Source: Paludibacteraceae bacterium
GTDB lineage: Bacteria; Bacteroidota; Bacteroidia; Bacteroidales; Paludibacteraceae
Length of the DNA: 64,000 nucleotides
NCBI GenBank assembly: GCA_017478725.1
Contig: JAFVDD010000025.1
Span: 1-64,000, forward strand
Direction of reading: 5' to 3'
Below the pieces are notes generated by a model. That model was given only the letters and a program-made list of their open reading frames with translations, did not search any database and had not been told where the DNA came from. Within the stretch, counting starts at the first letter, position 1; every line of letters starts with the position of its first letter. A program made the translations under genes and the position numbers. Below, piece after piece: positions 24,153 to 32,808 of this stretch.

Positions 24153-25691
24153 ATGAATAAGAACAAGTTATACACTGCCTTTTTGATAGCAGTTGCACTG
24201 GTGACGGGCAGTTGTCTGCAAGCGTCAACACATACCGTAGATTCCCTTCTACAAGTCTATCAAGGCGAATTAGAGCATGCGAATGTCTATATTGTCCGCC
24301 ACCAAGGGCGCATTGACAGTCTGCGTGCCCTACGGCCGATGATACCTGAAGTGCAACTGGCTATTGCCCGTGAATATCTGCATTTTCAAAGCGACTCGGC
24401 ACGTGCCTGGTACATCAGGTTGCAAGAGACACACAACGAATCTGTCCGTACACAAGCCTTCATTGAGTTGATTCAACTACTCTCTACCGCCGGATATTAT
24501 GCCAATGCTTTTGCTTTGATGGACGCCCCGGACAGGCCGTCTATCAGTAATCCGGAAGGTTACCGAAGAGCATGGGTGCTATACAGTGAGGCGGCATCCA
24601 CAGCCCTGATGCCGAACGCAGGTGTGGAACAATGGGAAAAACTCGCCGGACAATACTACGATTCGTTGCTCATCGCTTTAGAGAAGGACACTGTTAACCC
24701 GACTGAAAGCCGCCTTTGGTTAGGCATATACCGCGCTTCTGACGCGCAGGATTGGAATACCGCATTGGATTTAAGCAGACAACTGATCTCTCTGGCTACC
24801 CCTGACGAGCAGCAATACGCCATTCTCGCCAAGAAGCATGCCATACTCTATGAGAAAGCCGGCGATGCCGACCGGCGACTGGAATGGCTTATCCGTTCTG
24901 CAATCACCGATGTACGGTGCGGAATCACTGACAACGGCTCGTCACGACTGATTGCTAAAGACTGCTACGAGAGAGGCAACCTCGCGCTCGCCAACATCAT
25001 CAACGACTATACACTCACCAATGCCTCCTATTACAACGCCCCCACACGTTTTGTGCAGACTTATGCCATGGGACACGCTATCAATAATGAGTACGAACGG
25101 CTGCTGCATCGCTATTCCCTCAATCTGACGGTCGCATTGTCATCGCTCGCCATACTGCTTCTGATACTCGCCCTTACCACATTCTACATATTCGTCCAAT
25201 ACAGAGAACTGCATACCCTCAACGCCCGACTGCAAGCCACCAATATCCAACTCAAAGCGGCTAACCATATCAAGGAGCAGTATATCTGCCGATACCTGGA
25301 GGTGTATAGCGACTATATCCGACGCCTCACCTCCATGGCACGACGAGCCGGCGAGAAAAACCCCTCCGCTTTCATGGATCGGGAAATGCAAGCTTTCTAT
25401 CACTCCTTTGACGACACTTTCCTCTCACTGTACGGAAATTTTGTATCGCAATTCAATGCCTTGCTCAAACCGGAGGCGCGACTTACGCCCAAGTCCGGCG
25501 AACTGATGACCATAGAAATGCGTATCTTTGCGCTTATATTGCTCGGTATAGACAGCAGCACAAAGATTGCAGAACTGCTCTGTTATAGCCACAAGACTAT
25601 AAGCAATTACAGAACCAAAATAAAAAACAACGCATTAGGCAACCGTGACGACTTTGAGCGCCAAATCCGTTCGATGGCAACTATTTACTGA
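24153..25691 (+). CDS. Membrane-anchored HTH transcription regulator, DUF6377-like (PUL1-linked)
   Basis: 512 residues from the ATG giving signal MNKNKLYTAFLIAVALVTG; an ATG seven codons earlier is weaker. The periplasmic part (about 25-315) is helical with TPR-like pairs, for example LAIAREYLHFQSDSARAWY. One transmembrane helix (about 324-349) is followed by a coiled coil (ELHTLNARLQATNIQLKAAN). A cytoplasmic C-terminal LuxR-like helix-turn-helix lies near 450-500 (MRIFALILLGIDSSTKIAELLCYSHKTISNYRTKIK). The layout suggests a one-component membrane sensor that reads a periplasmic signal and binds DNA. It is divergent from PUL1 and has a close paralogue divergent from PUL2 at 49682-51211. Local regulation of PUL1 is inferred. 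Confidence 0.8.
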   Translation: MNKNKLYTAFLIAVALVTGSCLQASTHTVDSLLQVYQGELEHANVYIVRHQGRIDSLRALRPMIPEVQLAIAREYLHFQSDSARAWYIRLQETHNESVRTQAFIELIQLLSTAGYYANAFALMDAPDRPSISNPEGYRRAWVLYSEAASTALMPNAGVEQWEKLAGQYYDSLLIALEKDTVNPTESRLWLGIYRASDAQDWNTALDLSRQLISLATPDEQQYAILAKKHAILYEKAGDADRRLEWLIRSAITDVRCGITDNGSSRLIAKDCYERGNLALANIINDYTLTNASYYNAPTRFVQTYAMGHAINNEYERLLHRYSLNLTVALSSLAILLLILALTTFYIFVQYRELHTLNARLQATNIQLKAANHIKEQYICRYLEVYSDYIRRLTSMARRAGEKNPSAFMDREMQAFYHSFDDTFLSLYGNFVSQFNALLKPEARLTPKSGELMTIEMRIFALILLGIDSSTKIAELLCYSHKTISNYRTKIKNNALGNRDDFERQIRSMATIY

Positions 25692-25700
25692 AGGTGATCG

Positions 25701-25985
25701 TCACAGCGAGGAGGAGAGGGCGATTGAGGCCATGAGGTAAGGGATGGCGCCGAAAAGAACTCCCTTGCTCAGACGCCAGGTGTCGGTGGTATAAAAGACA
25801 AACATCAACGCCAGGTTGGGAAAGACGCTGACGAGCATCAGTTTGCTCAGCACCCCTCCCGCCTGCCAGTTGACCGCCTGAAGCACATACCAGAGGTTAT
25901 GGTTGTCGATATACCATAGTGCGAAAGCGGCGGGCAGGACAAGACCCAAGAGGAAACCTATCCAGTATCGGTCAAAGCGCCTCAT
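25701..25985 (-). CDS. Small integral membrane protein
   Basis: A 94-residue protein starting MRRFDRYWIGFLLGLVLPAAF. An upstream extension in the same frame runs through surE and is spurious. There are three likely membrane helices: about 7-25, 42-62 and 72-92. The start overlaps the surE stop by 14 bases, so the two are translationally coupled. It is the last gene of the rfbA-HTCS-glmM-surE operon and faces the regulator gene, whose stop is nine bases away. I do not recognise the family. Small three-helix proteins next to surE occur in other Bacteroidota, with unknown role. Confidence 0.7.
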   Translation of the reverse strand: MRRFDRYWIGFLLGLVLPAAFALWYIDNHNLWYVLQAVNWQAGGVLSKLMLVSVFPNLALMFVFYTTDTWRLSKGVLFGAIPYLMASIALSSSL

Positions 25986-26715
25986 AGCAGGTGAAATCAA
26001 TGGAACAGGGCGTGACGGACAGCTGCTGGTGGTCAATAGCCCAGAGGTCGGTATCCTCAGCCTGCGGTTCGTCGTTGACAAAGACGCCGGCGAGCTGATA
26101 TAAGGGTGAAGGGTCGTTGGGCGAAGGTTCCACAGGTTCCATCTCTTGCTCCCAATGGCATCGGCCCTGGCGCGTCCATCGTGTCCCCTCAATCTCTCCG
26201 ACAGGCGCGTTGATATTATAGCACATACGCGGGGCGAATCCTTCGTCCAGCAGGTGTTGCGTCACCTCTGCCAAGAGAGGCTGCAGCCAGTGCAGATCCA
26301 CATCCATCGCGTGGCTGTTGATCGACCATCCGATAGCGGGTATGTCATGCTCGGCGGCGCAGAAACAGGCGCCCATCGTGCCGGAATAGATCGTATTGAT
26401 ACCCACGTTGGTGCCATGGTTGATACCGCTGGCTACAAGGTCGATCGGCTCGTCCTTGAACAGCACATCGCGTGCCAGTTTGACACAATCGGCCGGGGTG
26501 CCGTTGGTGATATACACCTCCGCGCCGTTGAGGTCGCGTTCGTCTATCCGGCGCAGAAAAAGACCTTTGCCGGTCGTCAGGCAGGCGCCAAAACCGCTGC
26601 GCGGCCCGTCGGGGGCAACCACGGTCACTTTGCCGAGTTTGGTCATCTCGCGTGCCAGCAGACGGATACCCGCCGTGCCCCAACCGTCATCATTAACGAC
26701 AAGGATATTCATCAT
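25972..26715 (-). CDS. surE: 5'/3'-nucleotidase SurE
   Basis: A 247-residue metal-dependent phosphatase that removes phosphate from nucleoside monophosphates in the cytoplasm. The N-terminal metal site NDDG (LVVNDDGWGTAGI) is intact, with the rest of the family signature: VVAPDGPRSGFG, TNGTPADCVKLA and SGINHGTNVG with the SGTMGA segment. Length matches the family. It lies 16 bases after glmM and overlaps a small membrane-protein gene at its end. The first two codons are both ATG. Confidence 0.95.
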   Translation of the reverse strand: MMNILVVNDDGWGTAGIRLLAREMTKLGKVTVVAPDGPRSGFGACLTTGKGLFLRRIDERDLNGAEVYITNGTPADCVKLARDVLFKDEPIDLVASGINHGTNVGINTIYSGTMGACFCAAEHDIPAIGWSINSHAMDVDLHWLQPLLAEVTQHLLDEGFAPRMCYNINAPVGEIEGTRWTRQGRCHWEQEMEPVEPSPNDPSPLYQLAGVFVNDEPQAEDTDLWAIDHQQLSVTPCSIDFTCYEAL

Positions 26716-26731
26716 TTCGAAAAGCGATGGG

Positions 26732-28117
26732 TTAATGGTTAATGGTAGCGTGTACCACGTCGATCACTTTTTGTGCGAGGGCGTTGGCTTCGTTCATCGT
26801 AGCCGCCTCCGAATAGACGCGGATGATAGGCTCGGTGTTGCTCTTGCGCAGATGAACCCAGCCGTCGGCAAAGTCAATCTTCACGCCGTCGCGGTCGCTG
26901 ACGCGCTCGTTGCGGTATTGCTCTTTGACCGCCTCGAGGATATTGTCCACATTCATCTGCGGCGTGAGGTCGATACGGTTCTTGCTGATGCAGTATTCGG
27001 GCAGGGCTTTGCGAATCTCGCTCACGCGTTGGCCGCTGTGCGCCAGATGACTGAGGAAGAGCGCTACGCCCACCAGTGCGTCGCGGCCGTAATGGCACTC
27101 GGGATAGATGACTCCGCCGTTGCCCTCACCGCCGATAACGGCATGAGTGGCTTTCATCTCTGCCACCACGTTGACCTCTCCTACCGCCGATGCGCTGTAA
27201 GAACCTCCGTGTGCACGCGTCACATCGCTCAACGCACGGCTGGAGGACATATTGCTGACGGTGTTGCCGGGAGTGTGGCTCAGCACATAATCCGCCACAC
27301 TGACGAGTGTGTATTCCTCGCCGAACATCTCGCCGTTCTCGCAGACAAGTGCCAGACGATCGACATCAGGGTCAACCACAAAGCCCACATCCGCCTTGCC
27401 TTGCTTGAGGAGGTTGCTGATCTCCGTGAGGTGCTGCGGCAGCGGTTCGGGGTTGTGCGGGAAACGGCCGTCGGGAGTGCAGTTGAGTTCGATGATGTTT
27501 TTCACACCCAGGGCACGCAGCATAGCCGGTATAGCCAGTCCGCCGACGGAGTTGACACAGTCGATTGCCACGGTGAAACCGGCTTTCTCAATCGCCGCTT
27601 TGTCCACCAGCTTCAGTTTCAGCACCTGCTCCACGTGATAGGGCAGATAGTCCTTGCGGATCATTTGACCCAACTCATCCACTTCGGCAAACGAGAAATC
27701 CTCTTTCTCCGCAATCGCCAACACGCCTTTGCCCTCGGCGTCGTTGAGGAACTCGCCGTGCTCGTTGAGCAGCTTGAGTGCGTTCCATTGCTTGGGGTTA
27801 TGGCTGGCGGTGAGGATGATACCTCCTGCGGCATGCTCGCCGGTGACTGCCAGTTCGGTGGTAGGCGTGGTAGCCAAACCGATGTTCACTACATGATAGC
27901 CCATTCCCATGAGCGTACCGCACACAATGTGCTCTACCATCTCGCCGCTCAAGCGGGCGTCCCTGCCTACTACTATGGTGTTATTGCCGGGCAGAGCGGC
28001 ACGGCGCTGGGTGGCATAAGCCGCCGTGAAACGCACTATATCTACGGGATTCAATCCCTCTCCCACGCGTCCGCCTATCGTTCCGCGGATGCCGGAAATA
28101 CTTTTTACCAAACTCAT
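26732..28117 (-). CDS. glmM: Phosphoglucosamine mutase, alpha-D-phosphohexomutase family
   Basis: A 461-residue enzyme that converts glucosamine-6-phosphate to glucosamine-1-phosphate for peptidoglycan and LPS precursors. The catalytic phosphoserine loop is TASHNPKQWNALK (near residue 104). The metal loop is DPDVDRLAL, the sugar loop GGEGNGGVIYP, and the phosphate loop RKSNTEPIIRVY. Bacteroidota GlmM proteins are of this shape; phosphomannomutase activity cannot be excluded from sequence. The stop codon lies inside a short GGTTAAT heptamer repeat (26730-26743). It sits between a DUF4827 lipoprotein gene and surE. Confidence 0.88.
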   Translation of the reverse strand: MSLVKSISGIRGTIGGRVGEGLNPVDIVRFTAAYATQRRAALPGNNTIVVGRDARLSGEMVEHIVCGTLMGMGYHVVNIGLATTPTTELAVTGEHAAGGIILTASHNPKQWNALKLLNEHGEFLNDAEGKGVLAIAEKEDFSFAEVDELGQMIRKDYLPYHVEQVLKLKLVDKAAIEKAGFTVAIDCVNSVGGLAIPAMLRALGVKNIIELNCTPDGRFPHNPEPLPQHLTEISNLLKQGKADVGFVVDPDVDRLALVCENGEMFGEEYTLVSVADYVLSHTPGNTVSNMSSSRALSDVTRAHGGSYSASAVGEVNVVAEMKATHAVIGGEGNGGVIYPECHYGRDALVGVALFLSHLAHSGQRVSEIRKALPEYCISKNRIDLTPQMNVDNILEAVKEQYRNERVSDRDGVKIDFADGWVHLRKSNTEPIIRVYSEAATMNEANALAQKVIDVVHATINH

Positions 28118-28131
28118 ATTATTGTTGTGAT

Positions 28132-28701
28132 TTATTGCCGTTTGACTTTGATTTTCATGATATATCCGTAGGGCGTCACCGACATCTGGTCAGCGTTGAA
28201 GCCTTGCTTGCTCGGTACGATAATCTCGCATTGCGAATCCGGATACCTCATCAGCCTGACCGCCTCGTGCCACGCCACAGCCTCGCAATCGGCGGTATTG
28301 CTGTAATGAAACTGATAGGGGTACGCTTCGTCCAGCGTAGTCCAATAACTCAGCGTGTCCGCGTTCTCCGTGAGATCGAACTGCTTATACCGCACTACAA
28401 TCAGGTCGTTGGCGATGATGGACAGATCCTGGGTCTCGCCGTCCTCGTTCACCCATACGGAATCACCCCGGCTGATCAGATGAAAATAGAGGTTGTCGTA
28501 GCCGGGCACTTTGTAATAATCCTTTTCCCCCCATTCATCGTCGGCGGGCAAGGTTTTCAGAATCTTCAGATTATTGCGGCTGAGGTAGTTGGCAATGATT
28601 TTGTCTTCCTCCGCACGCAGCCGGGAATAGGTATTCGAGCTGCATCCGGCGCATACCATCGCCAGCACTGCCGATAACCATAAAATGTTACACTTTCTCA
28701 T
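28132..28701 (-). CDS. DUF4827-family lipoprotein
   Basis: A 189-residue lipoprotein with signal MRKCNILWLSAVLAMVCAGC and Cys20 as lipidation site. The mature protein starts SSNTYSRLRAEEDKIIANYLSRNN, then KDYYKVPGYDNLYFHLISRGDS. Together with SYWTTLDEAYPYQFHY and a final TPYGYIMKIKVKRQ, this fits the DUF4827 family, which is thought to adopt an FKBP-like fold. It follows the preceding gene with no gap (TAAATG) and precedes glmM by 14 bases, an arrangement I recall from other Bacteroidales. The molecular role is unknown. Confidence 0.75.
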   Translation of the reverse strand: MRKCNILWLSAVLAMVCAGCSSNTYSRLRAEEDKIIANYLSRNNLKILKTLPADDEWGEKDYYKVPGYDNLYFHLISRGDSVWVNEDGETQDLSIIANDLIVVRYKQFDLTENADTLSYWTTLDEAYPYQFHYSNTADCEAVAWHEAVRLMRYPDSQCEIIVPSKQGFNADQMSVTPYGYIMKIKVKRQ

Positions 28702-29232
28702 TTATAATATCTTCAAATCAATTAACACATTGGTGTAGGGCGGCACTCCGTCGCCTCCTGCGGCACCGAAAGCCATATACCAGGGAGCAGCCAGCAGGGC
28801 TTGCGCCCGGGGATGCAGATACACGACACAGTCGTCAACGGCAGGCGGCAACTCCATTTTGCCGATGCGGTACTGACGCTGTATATCCGCCAGGCGTTTT
28901 CCGTTCAGGTCATAGACCTCCATATGCACCACCCATTGCCCTTCGGGCAGGAGATGCGGCAGGGTATCATCCCCTTTGTCGCGCACGCACATCCAGGTAT
29001 GGTTGTCGTACAACGCAAACGCTTTCCCGCTTGCCTGCACGTATCTCACCAGCTCCTCGTCTGCCGCTTGGGCCAAGCGTAGGTTCAACTCCATCAGCGC
29101 CAGCTGCGTTGAATCGGGCGCAGGTTTCGCTCCCTTGCGAGTACTCGGCCGCTGGGGAGCCTGGGGCACACAGGCCGTCATGACAGCCGCAAGCACACAG
29201 CATCCTATCCGTATCCTCCCTCTCACTCTCAC
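28702..29232 (-). CDS. Putative lipoprotein of unknown function
   Basis: About 176 residues from a GTG at 29232, two bases after the HTCS stop. A longer in-frame extension overlaps the HTCS gene and is unlikely. The start VRVRGRIRIGCCVLAAVMTAC gives a basic stretch, a short hydrophobic core and a lipobox-like MTAC. The mature part has a helical N-terminus (LALMELNLRLAQAADEELVRYVQ). It then has KAFALYDNHTWMCV, a beta-rich middle (VVHMEVYDLNGKRLADIQ) and PYTNVLIDLKIL at the end. That ending resembles FKBP-like lipoproteins found next to DUF4827 genes, but I could not place a prolyl-isomerase active site. Confidence 0.6.
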   Translation of the reverse strand: MRVRGRIRIGCCVLAAVMTACVPQAPQRPSTRKGAKPAPDSTQLALMELNLRLAQAADEELVRYVQASGKAFALYDNHTWMCVRDKGDDTLPHLLPEGQWVVHMEVYDLNGKRLADIQRQYRIGKMELPPAVDDCVVYLHPRAQALLAAPWYMAFGAAGGDGVPPYTNVLIDLKIL

Positions 29233-29234
29233 TG

Positions 29235-32200
29235 TCAGCCTTTCTCCTGCATACAACGGCGGCGGTATTCGCTCGGAGTCATGCCGTAGGTAGCCTTGAA
29301 GCATTTGGCGAAATAGCGGGAGTCGTTCATGCCTACCATATAGGTGACCTCAGTGATGTTATACTGGCGGTCCTCCAGCAGTTGCGCAGCCCGTTTGATA
29401 CGCATCTCGCGGATGAACTCAACAGGACTGAGTCCCGTCATACTCTTCAGTTTGTTGAAGAACACGGTGCGTCCCATGCCCATCTCTTCCACTAGTTCTT
29501 CAACCGTCAGGGTATTGTTGTCCATCTGTTTGTCCATCACGTTCAGCAGTTTGGCAAGGAATGCGTCGCCGGGGAGCTGGTCATCCGTTTTCTGGGGCTC
29601 CAGACGCATAAGACGCTGGCGGTAACTCTGCTCCAGCTGCTCGCGCTGAATAATAATATTATGTACGCGTGCGCGCAGATACTCCGGCTCAAAGGGCTTG
29701 GTCACATAATCATCCGCACCTATCTGCATAGCCTCCAGACGGCTCTCGATGGCGGTTTTGGCTGTCAGCAGAATCACCGGTATATGGTCTATATCCGGAT
29801 TGGTTTTCACAAAGCGCGTCAGCTCCAAGCCGTCTGTCTTGGGCATCATCAGATCCGTGATAATCAAATCGAGCTGCGTTGTACGGATGATATCCTTCGC
29901 CTGCTCGCCGTCCTCCGCTGTTTTCACATGATAATCGCTGCTGAGGATGGATACCAGGAATTGCCGCATATCCTGATTGTCGTCCACCACAAGAATCGTA
30001 CGCAGGTTGTCCTGCTCTTTCTCCAACTGCTGCAGTTTGTCCTCCAGCGTCTGCCAGGGAGCACTGTTTCCGGTCATCGACATATCATCGGCTATGAACT
30101 CCACTTCCTGGCCGAAATGCTCCTTGCCGGTATGAAGCATGACGGTGAAAGTGGTGCCTTTGCCTACCTCGCTCTCCACGTCGATATGTCCGTGGTGCAG
30201 ATCCACCAGCTCCTTCACCAGGTTCAGCCCTATACCCGTACCGCCCATTACGTTGCTGCCCAGCTCGTTGTTGTTGTTGAAGCGTTCGAAGAGCACATTG
30301 CGTTTCTCCATAGGAATACCTATTCCTTCGTCCTCCACAGCCAGTGTGACGAAGCCCGGTTTGGAATCCAGGATCACACGGATAGCCTTGCCGGCAGGAG
30401 TGAATTTGAAGGCATTGCTCAGCAGGTTCCATACGATGGTATCCATACCTGCCCTGTCCACCCATACGGTAGTGTCACTGGCGCGGTTGTCAATGGTAAA
30501 CAGTATATGCTTGTCGTCGGCTTCCTTGCGGAAATTAGCTCCGGTCTCTTCTACCAGTTCGCTCAGCAGGGTCTTTTGCACCTTGAGTTTTTTCTTCTGG
30601 TTCTGAATCTTGCGGAACTCCAGCAGCTGGTTGACCATACGGAGCATACGGCGGCTGTTGCTCTCCACAATCTCCAGCTGGGTGCGTACACTCTGGCTGA
30701 TACGCTCGGTCTGCAATATATTCTCCACAGGCGCGATGATGAGCGTCAGAGGCGTGCGGAGCTCGTGGCTGATATTGGTAAAGAAGCGCAGTTTGATATC
30801 CGTAACCTGCTGCTCCACCTCCACTTTCCGGCGCAGGCGGTTGTAGGTTTGCACAATGTACACCCCGGCTACAATCAGTACGATGACACCCAGTATATAG
30901 AGCGCGATAGCCCACCATGCGAGCCATAACGGACGTTCCACGATAATGCACAACTGCTTTTCGTTGCCGGCGTCCATACCTTCGCGGTTGGAGGACCGCA
31001 CATGGAAAAGATATGTGCCGTAGGGCAGGTGGCTGTAGGTTACACGGCGCACATCCATAGCATGATTCCATTCATTGTCCACGCCGTCCATCTTATAGGT
31101 ATAAACGATCTTGTCGGCTCCTACGTAGTCCATCGCCGCATATTCGATAGTCAGGCTGGCGTCGTTACGGATAACCACCGTATCGCCTTCCAATTCTTCG
31201 TCCTGCGACACCACGCGGGTGATGCGCATAGGCGGAGAAGAGAGGGTGTGGGTCACGCGTGACGGATCCAATGCGCAGTAGCCTTCGTTGTAGCCGAACA
31301 GGATAGTGCCTTGTCTGGTACGCACAGCCTCAGCCTCGGTGAAATACGTATTGCGCAAACCGTCCAGCGCATCGTAGTAATACAGTTCGTAGGCCTCCAA
31401 GTCGAGCTGCGCTATATCGCTCTCGCTGGTGAACCAGAGGTTCTTGCCGTCGCCTGCCATGCTGAGGATAATATCATGATAGGTCTCCACGTGACGGATC
31501 TGGGGTTTGGATTCCTTGGGATCCAGCACATTCAGTCCGCCGCCGAACGTTCCTATCCACAGTTTGTTGCGGCTGTAATAGATAGCGCGGACATCATAAC
31601 TGGGGATGAGTTTGCTCTCCCGGGTGTCCATGTTGATGCGTAAAATACCTGTTGTTGTGCCGCACCAGATGATATTGTCCACTATCTCTATGTCGCGTAC
31701 TTTCATGCCTGCGCCTACTATCTCAGGCTTGCCCCAGAACCCTGTCCGCTCGTCCCAGCGCATGATGTTGACGCCACCTCCGTAGGTCGCCACGCACAAT
31801 GTACCGTCGGCGGCTTCCTCTATGTCGTACACATCCGGATGGTTAGTGGCAACGGTGCGTCCTGTAGCCGGCTCATACAAACCGCGTCCTTTGGCTCCGT
31901 AGAGCATGCCGTGGCGGGTATCCTTGGCAGTATAGACACTGCCCTCCGATTTGCGCAAGGGCGTCACTTTGCCGTCACGTGTCTGCGCAAATGCACGCAC
32001 CTCGCCGTTTTCCTTGGGAGAGTGGCGCATATCCACTATCTTATAGGGCGTCGGCTCCATGTTGATACAATCCACGCCTCCGTCATAGGTGGACACCCAC
32101 ATCAGCCCGTTGCGGTCGATATAGGCGGTGTGTATCATGTTGGTGATGTCGGTGAGCGGGTTGACCAGTTCGTCTCTCTTGTAGTCGTAATAACTCCATC

Positions 32201-32795
32201 CGCCTCCGGTAGGATTGACCCATGTACGGCCGTTGCTGTCTTCCAGAATAAAGAAGTGCTCACGCAACCGGCCTGCGTAGCGGCTGTCCAAAGGAGGCGT
32301 GAAGCGTTTCCATTGCCCGAACCGGTAGCGCATGATACCCGGCTGGTCGTCCGCCTGCCAGATCACGCCGTGTTGGTCCACCTTGGTGCGTTGCTCGCTT
32401 TCTTCGATTTTGGTCAGCAGTCCTAACGGCAGGTCGTCGTACCGCATTTCGCGGGTCACTTTGCGCGCTTTGTTCAGCATGTAGAAATGACCATCGTAGG
32501 TCATCCACCACAGTTGTTCTTCCTCGTCTTCGTAGATGATGTCCACGCGGTTGTTCACTTGTGCCTCTACTCCGTCGTTCATCGCTTTGAAGACCTCGAA
32601 AGTGTAGCCGTCGAAGCGGTTCAAACCGTCCCATGTGCCAAACCACATGAAGCCCTGCTTGTCCTGCAGGATGGCCATGACGGTGTTCTGGCTCATCCCG
32701 TCTTTGATAGAAAAATGCTGGATGACGTAATGCTCATGCGCTGTGGCGGCGAGCGTTGCAATGCACATCAGTGCACAGATGAATAACCGTTTCAT
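29235..32795 (-). CDS. Hybrid two-component system sensor-regulator (HTCS)
   Basis: A 1186-residue one-protein phosphorelay. Signal MKRLFICALMCIATLAATA is followed by periplasmic beta-propeller repeats (QDKQGFMWFGTWDGLNRFDG and similar reg_prop blades), a Y_Y_Y domain, and a membrane helix near 632. The cytoplasmic kinase has the H-box SHELRTPLTLI and ATP-site motifs NAFKFTPAGK, DEGIGIP and GGTGIGLNLVKELV. A receiver domain with phospho-Asp in LIITDLMMPK (near 982) and a C-terminal AraC helix-turn-helix (about 1085-1180, ending MTPSEYRRR) complete it. HTCS proteins bind glycan fragments and activate PUL genes. It lies 14 bases after rfbA and about 5 kb beyond the start of PUL1, so PUL1 is a plausible target but not proven. 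Confidence 0.93.
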   Translation of the reverse strand: MKRLFICALMCIATLAATAHEHYVIQHFSIKDGMSQNTVMAILQDKQGFMWFGTWDGLNRFDGYTFEVFKAMNDGVEAQVNNRVDIIYEDEEEQLWWMTYDGHFYMLNKARKVTREMRYDDLPLGLLTKIEESEQRTKVDQHGVIWQADDQPGIMRYRFGQWKRFTPPLDSRYAGRLREHFFILEDSNGRTWVNPTGGGWSYYDYKRDELVNPLTDITNMIHTAYIDRNGLMWVSTYDGGVDCINMEPTPYKIVDMRHSPKENGEVRAFAQTRDGKVTPLRKSEGSVYTAKDTRHGMLYGAKGRGLYEPATGRTVATNHPDVYDIEEAADGTLCVATYGGGVNIMRWDERTGFWGKPEIVGAGMKVRDIEIVDNIIWCGTTTGILRINMDTRESKLIPSYDVRAIYYSRNKLWIGTFGGGLNVLDPKESKPQIRHVETYHDIILSMAGDGKNLWFTSESDIAQLDLEAYELYYYDALDGLRNTYFTEAEAVRTRQGTILFGYNEGYCALDPSRVTHTLSSPPMRITRVVSQDEELEGDTVVIRNDASLTIEYAAMDYVGADKIVYTYKMDGVDNEWNHAMDVRRVTYSHLPYGTYLFHVRSSNREGMDAGNEKQLCIIVERPLWLAWWAIALYILGVIVLIVAGVYIVQTYNRLRRKVEVEQQVTDIKLRFFTNISHELRTPLTLIIAPVENILQTERISQSVRTQLEIVESNSRRMLRMVNQLLEFRKIQNQKKKLKVQKTLLSELVEETGANFRKEADDKHILFTIDNRASDTTVWVDRAGMDTIVWNLLSNAFKFTPAGKAIRVILDSKPGFVTLAVEDEGIGIPMEKRNVLFERFNNNNELGSNVMGGTGIGLNLVKELVDLHHGHIDVESEVGKGTTFTVMLHTGKEHFGQEVEFIADDMSMTGNSAPWQTLEDKLQQLEKEQDNLRTILVVDDNQDMRQFLVSILSSDYHVKTAEDGEQAKDIIRTTQLDLIITDLMMPKTDGLELTRFVKTNPDIDHIPVILLTAKTAIESRLEAMQIGADDYVTKPFEPEYLRARVHNIIIQREQLEQSYRQRLMRLEPQKTDDQLPGDAFLAKLLNVMDKQMDNNTLTVEELVEEMGMGRTVFFNKLKSMTGLSPVEFIREMRIKRAAQLLEDRQYNITEVTYMVGMNDSRYFAKCFKATYGMTPSEYRRRCMQEKG

Positions 32796-32808
32796 GGTAT
32801 GGATGTTT

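Noticed and set aside
26396-28171. 591-residue plus-strand frame opposite glmM and surE
   Set aside because: It is antisense to two clear enzymes, has no recognisable motif, and is explained by high-GC codon shadowing.
29661-30929. 422-residue plus-strand frame opposite the HTCS gene
   Set aside because: Antisense shadow of kinase and receiver domains, no start signal or motif.
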